Shown here piece by piece: positions 58,867 to 64,000 of a stretch of DNA of 64,000 nucleotides. The stretch covers positions 2,170,001 through 2,234,000 of the forward strand of contig NC_135356.1 in assembly GCF_051622035.1 (NCBI RefSeq), in the 5' to 3' direction. Position 1 is the stretch's first letter. The number at the start of each line of letters is the position of its first letter. The notes beneath the pieces were generated by a model. It was given only the letters and a program-made list of their open reading frames with translations. It did no database searches and had not been told where the DNA came from. This stretch comes from Arctopsyche grandis (taxonomy: Eukaryota > Arthropoda > Insecta > Trichoptera > Hydropsychidae). The position numbers were made by a program, and so were the translations under genes.

Positions 58867-59854
58867 TAGGGCGAAAGCACACAACGATGCACGTGGCACG
58901 TGGTTTTTTTTAGATACTTAGATAAACCGTTTCCTTTTCCAACACATTGCTGCGAAAACGTCTGCTTTCAATAACTCGTCTCTTGTAAAGGCTATCCGGT
59001 TTCTTAATGTGCTAGATGGTCATTTGGACCTGTTTGATTGTCACGTTGATGAACTGGTCAGTTTCATGAAATTCAACAGGAGTCTATTTGAATGAGATGA
59101 ATGATTGCTAATTTCACTGTTCGACACGAAAAGTGGTTCAGAGACGAGATATAACTTTTCTTATAGATCTTTGCCTCTTGGTGTTGTTCGGTCGATGTCT
59201 CAAAATCTGTCAATTTCCTTTTCAAAACGAATATTGGAATCTATAATTGGGTACTTTATCATTCATTTGTAGTAATTTTCAGCTTTCAAATCTCACTAAG
59301 TAGTCGTCCAATTCAAATCATAAGTTAATAGTACTTATTTTGACTTGGGATTTTTTCCCTCTGTTAATACTATTTTATATTGAATTTTTTCTATTGAAAA
59401 ATGTTTATTGGGATAATGTTCTGGCCACACTATTTTTTTGTTTTTGTTTAATATGGTTAATTGGAAGTGTGCTGAATTTTAAATCGGTAAAATTGCGAGC
59501 TAAAAGCTCGTGCTGGTATTTACTCGTATTTACACGAATCTGAATTGAATTAATGGGGATAATATATTAAATTGTCTTATATTAAATTGTTAATTGAGAA
59601 TCAAATAAAATTTCACTTAGAAAAATCATATTTCGACTATTCTTGTGGATTAATATTAATATAAATAATAGTATTCATGGAATGCCCAGGACGCCCCGAC
59701 CCAAAACGACCCCCCTGAGGTGTTTTCAGTAAAATTGAATCCTTGTATTTATCCTTGACAGTGATCGATAACGGTGTTTTCCATATTTGAAGAAATGTAG
59801 GAGAACTTGTCGACGTTCCACGTGCCACGTTCCGCGCTGTGTGTTTTAGCCCTA
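58867..59854. mobile_element. TIR element family B, nested in the LTR
   Basis: Ends TAGGGCGAAAGCACACAA and TGTGTGTTTTAGCCCTA, each followed inward by a 'cacgtggcacgtgg' word or its complement. The boundary base TA may be the target duplication. It contains a LINE C-terminal scrap (58935-59095) and a piece of hAT sequence (59145-59340). Copies of its ends: 10635 and 61460. Confidence 0.6.
58935..59095 (+). pseudogene. Possible LINE ORF2 C-terminal scrap
   Basis: A 50-codon frame ending in TGA reads SAFNNSSLVKAIRFLNVLDG, then HLDLFDCHVDELVSFMKFNR. The style is that of the end of Jockey-clade ORF2 proteins, but identification from so little is uncertain. Confidence 0.35.
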
Positions 59855-59929
59855 AACTACTTCCACCGCACTAGCTGCGTCTTTCTCTCCGATCTTGGAA
59901 ACCTCTTTTTACGTCCACGCAACAATATT

Positions 59930-60470
59930 TTACATATGTATCAACCAGTATGCAAACATTGAGACATCTTACATACATATATCCATAATGTGTGTATGTT
60001 TTAAACATACATCTTCATAAATAAGTAAACGTTTTGCATTATTGACGTTTTTTCATGCAGTTATTATTTAAATTTGTATCCATTTATTTATTTATGCGCT
60101 TATTTGAAATTGAAAGTGTGTATACATATGTACATAAATTTGTCTAGGCTAAAATCTATTATAATATAATCTAATTTTTAACCCAATGTATCAACAATTC
60201 GAGATTTTTAGCATACGTACATATGTATGTATGCATAATGATACATAAATATATGGGAGATAAATATAAATCTAGTGTATACATTATACATAGTGTTCAA
60301 AACAAAAATGTTATTTTCACACTCAATTTACTAGTTGAGTGACATGTTCACGAAAACCTGACCTCTCCATCTAACCTGGTACCAAATCATAGTTGAAGTG
60401 TATTTTCAGTTGTAATATATTTTGACAAGTTGGAATGTAATTGGCCATATTTTTATTTTTTATTTTACAT
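59930..60470. other. Non-coding interval
   Basis: AT-rich with scattered 'acatatgtatgta' words. No gene recognised. Confidence 0.5.
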
Positions 60471-60475
60471 ATATA

Positions 60476-60885
60476 CCAGGAAGGCCTTACAGGTAAATCC
60501 CAATGCGCCTTCCTGGCCAATTACAAATACAAATACAGCATTTTTATTATAAGTCGTTGAATTGCGAGACACTGAAAAAACTCGCAAATTAACGAGACAT
60601 CTATGAATTGTACATAAATTTTTATTGTACATCAATCAAATTTTTCAAATAGTGGTGACATAGTAGGTAGGAAGGATTTTTAGCCAATTTTTTTTTCCGG
60701 GAACCGTTTCAACAATGAAATCAGAGAAAATTGGCAAACTCTGATAGGAAACGATCAACCTGGAGTCACAAATCCAGGTCTGACCAACAGCATACTCTGA
60801 AAACTTCATTTTCATTCAGGGATAGAACCCGGCACCTTCTTGACGGTAAGCAGAAGCTTAACGTCCGAGCTATGCTGCTGGCTAA
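60476..60885 (-). mobile_element. tRNA-derived SINE, minus strand, nearly full length
   Basis: On the minus strand: 'ccagcagcatagctcggac' head, decayed B box, body 'gtgactccaggttgatcgttt' and 'gccaattttctctgatttca', then the 3' stem-loop at 60476-60516 (CCAGGAAGGC/GCCTTCCTGG on the plus strand). A/T tail to its left. Confidence 0.8.
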
Positions 60886-61299
60886 TATATGAATAAACGG
60901 TATATATTCCAACTGAAAATACACTTCAACTTTAACGGTAGTTGGTACAACTGGAAGATACACTTCAACTGTAACATATATGTACACTAGTTAGATAATA
61001 TGCGTTTAATGAGGTGTCCAAACAATGCAAAGTTTCAGTGGGTGTCAGGCAACATTTGAACTGATTGAGTTGCGTCAGCTACACCCACAATATTTGCTAT
61101 GCCCGTGGAACATCCTAATAAGTAGATGTTTCATCTTTCGTATACACACTCGATCGAAATTTTGTTATTAAATATACTAGTCACAACTTCGAAAATAGTC
61201 ACAGCCTCGAGACTTCCGTAAAATGAACGTGCTATCGCATTCACCCCCCAATCGACTCGTGATGCCCAATTACATTTCGTTTCAGTTTGAATATGGGCC

Positions 61300-61460
61300 G
61301 TGCCTCGCACATATTCATGGAACACCCAGTACGACCACCTGGAGTGTTTTCGGTAAAATTGTATCCTTGCTTGACATTGATCGATAATGGTGTATCCCAT
61401 ATTTGAAGAAATGGAGAACTTGTCTACGTGCCACGTTCCGTGCTGTGTGTTTTCGCCCTA
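61300..61460 (-). mobile_element. TIR element family B, end fragment
   Basis: 'ggtaaaattgtatccttgc' to 'gccacgttccgtgctgtgt' and the terminus ...TTTTCGCCCTA matches the right part of 58867-59854. Confidence 0.5.
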
Positions 61461-61479
61461 TGTCGTGCGTGAATATTCC

Positions 61480-61786
61480 CGCAGTGGATTACGATGGAAC
61501 TTTCAGGATTTGTTGTATGCATGTCCGGGAAGCTTACTGTGAAATAAAAACCGAAAACACCTCTTAATAATAATATTCGCAATTACGATTTTACCGACGC
61601 GAAAGTTTGAAGCGCCATTGTGTAGTCGAGAAAATGTGTTCGTTGGTAACCACGTTACTTACTGGATTTATGACGACACTGCGTTGAAGAGACGTTAGTT
61701 GTTCTCCAACCATCACTTGAAATGGGATCGGGAACGGGAATTGCATGCCTTATTCTGGCATTGCAACGCATGTCGGGTTCAGCTAG
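61480..61786 (+). mobile_element. Helitron, subfamily 2, 3' part
   Basis: Ends 'gcaacgcatgtcgggttcagCTAG' followed by T (CTAG 61783-61786). The interior includes 'ttcaggatttgttgtatgc' and 'tcgggaacgggaattgcatg', matching the complement of 6600-6700 and 12640-12700. The 5' end is not located. Confidence 0.6.
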
Positions 61787-61789
61787 TAG

Positions 61790-62537
61790 TTAAGAATAAT
61801 TAAAAAATAAATAAAGAAATTATTTTACATCCGTACAATGTTACAACACATTGCACGACCAATAGATATAATCAAGATTTTAAATGGTATTTTTTTCAAT
61901 TGATTTCATTATTTTTGGCTTAGGACTAAGTTTAATTCAAATATTAAAGTTTTTTAATCAAAGCTATTATGCTGTATGTTTCCAAAGTATACATATTAAT
62001 ATTTAACAATGGGTATACTCCAGTGAATGACGGACAGCTTGCGTTTTGAATATACAATATCAAACAAAAGATAAACTTATAAATGAAAAATAAATGAATG
62101 AGATGAAAAGTGAAGGAAAACAAACACAAAACGATACTTTTTAAAATTTCCACGGAAAATGTCAGAGACTTGTCTCAATCTTCAGCGATCTCTTGTTTGC
62201 TTACTTATTCCTCTCTGAATACCATTTCGTGGTTTATTTTTTGCGTGTCTTTGAATTGTTTCGTAACTGGTGGTGTTTTCAATATATTTGATTTGGCCGT
62301 TGTTTTCGCTCTTTTGAAACCTTTTATGGGTCTCATAACGTGCTGTTAATATGATGAATCCAATATACATTTTTTACATACATATACCATTATTCGTAGA
62401 TCTTACGTTTATACAAATTTTATGCTCCAGCTTCATATTAAAAACACCACTTACTTTTCGTTTAAGCATAGTTGAATGTTTTTCATTCAACAGTGTGAAA
62501 AATAAATTGTTATTTTAATCCGTTTATGAATTTCCAG
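61790..62537. other. Non-coding interval / intron upstream of the calpain exon
   Basis: The 3' part must be intron, since it ends in an acceptor (tttccag at 62531-62537). No coding exon of calpain type was found here. Confidence 0.5.
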
Positions 62538-62684
62538 GCATAAATCATGACTGACTACGAGCGAATCCAGAGCTCCTGTCTGAAAAGGGGTGAACTTTGG
62601 GAAGATCCTGATTTTCCTGCAACGCAATCGTCCGTTTTCTACCATCAGACACCGCCGTTTCAATTCGCCTGGAAAAGGCCAAAA
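62538..62684 (+). CDS. CalpC: Calpain (calpain-C-like), first coding exon; gene continues past the window
   Basis: Splice acceptor CAG at 62535-62537, nine untranslated bases, then ATG at 62547 with A at -3, 46 codons, and donor GTAAGT at 62685 (phase 0). The peptide begins MTDYERIQSSCLKRGELWED and continues PDFPATQSSVFYHQTPPFQF, ending AWKRPK. Calpains are calcium-dependent cytosolic cysteine proteases. Their N-terminal start to the protease core is the pattern C-L-x-R-G-x-L-x-E-D-P-x-F-P-A, which is unmistakable here. The QSSVFY-QTPPF-F-WKR wording is closest, from memory, to insect calpain-C, which in Drosophila is reported to lack catalytic residues. The catalytic Cys/His/Asn lie in later exons outside the window, so activity cannot be judged. 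The acceptor implies an upstream non-coding exon. Confidence 0.88.
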
Positions 62685-62819
62685 GTAAGTCAAACCAAAC
62701 TATTACACACCAGTATGTAGTTATACTTCATATTTTTAACTGAATATCACATCACATACATATGTATGTACATATCTGCCGAATAAAATATCCATATCGT
62801 TCACTTGACCCGCGTTGGC

Positions 62820-62965
62820 CAATTACATTTCGTTTCAGTTTCGCATTGAATTTTGGTCAAAAAATACAACATTGTTAATGCGTATAATTTGACTTTTATT
62901 ATTGTTAGTTTTGAGTTCGTGTTTCGTATTTTGAAACATTTACATTAATAAAGTTTTAATATAAA
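62820..62965 (+). repeat. Dispersed repeat in the first calpain intron
   Basis: Inverted copy of 25257-25430 ('acatttcgtttcagtttcgc', 'gttttgagttcgtgtttcg', 'aaacatttacattaat'). Confidence 0.7.
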
Positions 62966-62984
62966 ATACAGAAGTTGTTGATAT

Positions 62985-63379
62985 CGTTACGTACGCCGCG
63001 GATTAAGCGAATAGAATCCCAGAGACTGTGTGACCGTTCAAGGATTATCTGTAACGGATATCTGTTAACGGATTAACTAAGTCCATACCGTGCGACTGGT
63101 ATAAGTGGTTTCAAGGATTAGCGACAGGCTAAGTGGAGAAAAGCTAAACAATGATTGCACTTCTCATACCGTGGGAATACATATCCGAACACGTGACTAT
63201 ACAGTAGGTAAACAGATTAGACGTCCTGAGAGATCTACCCCTTATAAGGCGGTACGTAGGCGATATCATGTCATTCTGGACTGAGCACTGCCAGTGCGTG
63301 TATCTCCTTAATCATCAATAAATGCTGTGAAACGACTGTCGGCCTGTTACTTGGATCCTCCACCCACCCCTACGCATCA
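62985..63379 (+). mobile_element. Solo LTR, family A, in the calpain intron
   Basis: Flanked by ATAT (62981-62984, 63380-63383). It holds TATA-like CCCTTATAAGGCGG (63239), AATAAATGCTGTGAAACGACT near 63320, and the end CCTACGCATCA. Same architecture as the minus-strand LTR at 5022-5405. The first base is C where TG is expected, presumably mutated. No internal coding region. Confidence 0.7.
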
Positions 63380-63479
63380 ATATTGCTAATTTGTTTATGG
63401 AATACGTATGTATATACAATTTTATATTAATGGAAATATATATCTTGTATATAATTTTGAAATAAACTTTTTATGTATG

Positions 63480-63761
63480 GTTGGTTCTTAAATCCGTGAC
63501 GTCGTCGAATAAATGATTCGATTTTTTTAGATTCAAAGGATTCGTAGTCCCCGGGGGCGCAGCCCCTAGGGGGCGAAGTCTCCGGGGGAGGTGCCGGGGA
63601 GGCCCCCGGATTCTGTTATACATATAATTTCGAAAGAGATATATATGTTTGTTTGTTCGTGACTGTCAATTTAATAAAAAAAAACAAATTAATATTTATT
63701 ATTAGATTCACCATGTTTAAGCTGTTTATAAATACTGAGCGACGCCAGGTAAAAGAACTAG
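63480..63761 (+). mobile_element. Helitron, subfamily 1
   Basis: Contains the GC-rich core at 63550-63615 and ends ...AGCGACGCCAGGTAAAAGAACTAG (CTAG 63758-63761) followed by T. The 5' boundary is approximate. Confidence 0.65.
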
Positions 63762-63769
63762 TAATATTA

Positions 63770-64000
63770 TTTAGTTAAATTAGAAATAATTAAAAAAAAT
63801 AATGAAATTATTTTACGTCCTTACAATGTTACAAAATATTGCACGAATGCGACAGCAGCTCGGTTATTTTAATTGAAAAGTAAAAAAAATATATTCACTC
63901 GTTATATAAAAGCAGACTTTAAAAGTATGAAGTAGTTTTTAAATATAATGCCACTCTGAGCTATACCGGATATCAAGAAAACTTAATACGGCACGTTGAA
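63770..64000. other. Right-edge non-coding sequence
   Basis: AT-rich. 'attattttacgtccttacaatgttac' resembles 61820-61850. Presumably calpain intron 1. Confidence 0.4.

Larger units (their letters stand above)
58718..59924 (+). mobile_element. Solo LTR, family A-like, with nested insertion
   Basis: TGTAACGTAGAGCG at the left and TCCACGCAACA at the right, flanked by ATAT (58714-58717, 59925-59928). A TATA box 'gagtataaatactgag' is at 58801. Without the insert 58867-59854 the LTR is about 220 bp. It shares TGTAAC... and ...ACGCAACA ends with the LTR at 5022-5405. Confidence 0.65.

Overview
The window looks like insect nuclear DNA: strongly AT-rich, with a multi-exon gene split by GT-AG introns, TTAGG-type telomere words, and many eukaryotic transposons (Helitrons, hAT elements, TTAA-specific MITEs, tRNA-derived SINEs, non-LTR retrotransposon fragments, solo LTRs). 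The order cannot be fixed from the sequence. Nothing is operonic or prokaryotic.

Two host protein genes can be supported. (1) A complete 11-exon plus-strand gene at 21041-29778 encodes a 520-residue adenylate-forming enzyme of the acyl-CoA synthetase / 4-coumarate-CoA ligase / luciferase-like group. Every splice junction keeps the frame. Intron 2 uses a GC-AG splice pair. Introns 7 and 10 hold a LINE fragment and a SINE. (2) The first coding exon of a calpain, most like insect calpain-C, lies at 62538-62684 and continues off the right edge. Two CpG-richer stretches (44580-44930, with a candidate splice donor at 44922, and 53600-53930) look like promoter or first-exon sequence, but their transcripts are not identified.

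Layout. 1-1.8 kb: tandem satellite with an ETS-like word about every 150 bp. 2-9 kb: MITEs, a dead LINE carrying a tiny TTAA MITE, a solo LTR, Helitrons, SINEs. 9-16.6 kb: mostly non-coding AT-rich DNA with microsatellites and a LINE reverse-transcriptase fragment. 16.6-20.8 kb: hAT remnants and a repeat with paired 16-bp palindromes. 21-30.2 kb: the synthetase gene. 30-42.4 kb: Helitrons, MITEs, SINEs, a terminal-inverted-repeat element containing CCTAA/TTAGG words, and a LINE with a nested insertion. 43-45.7 kb: a palindrome-rich block holding a reverse-transcriptase fragment and a 387-bp near-perfect palindrome. 46-56 kb: repeats and non-coding DNA. 56.5-60 kb: a hAT element and a nested solo LTR. 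60-64 kb: SINE, Helitrons, the calpain exon and another solo LTR.

Most notable signals: (a) two different hAT families inserted at the same 8-bp site in two copies of one host repeat; (b) a retroelement 3' stem-loop whose loop is kept while the paired stem differs between families; (c) a repeat with two self-complementary 16-mers held 41-42 bp apart in four copies; (d) the 45.1-45.5 kb palindrome. Apart from the two host genes the window is transposon debris, so gene cooperation cannot be discussed.
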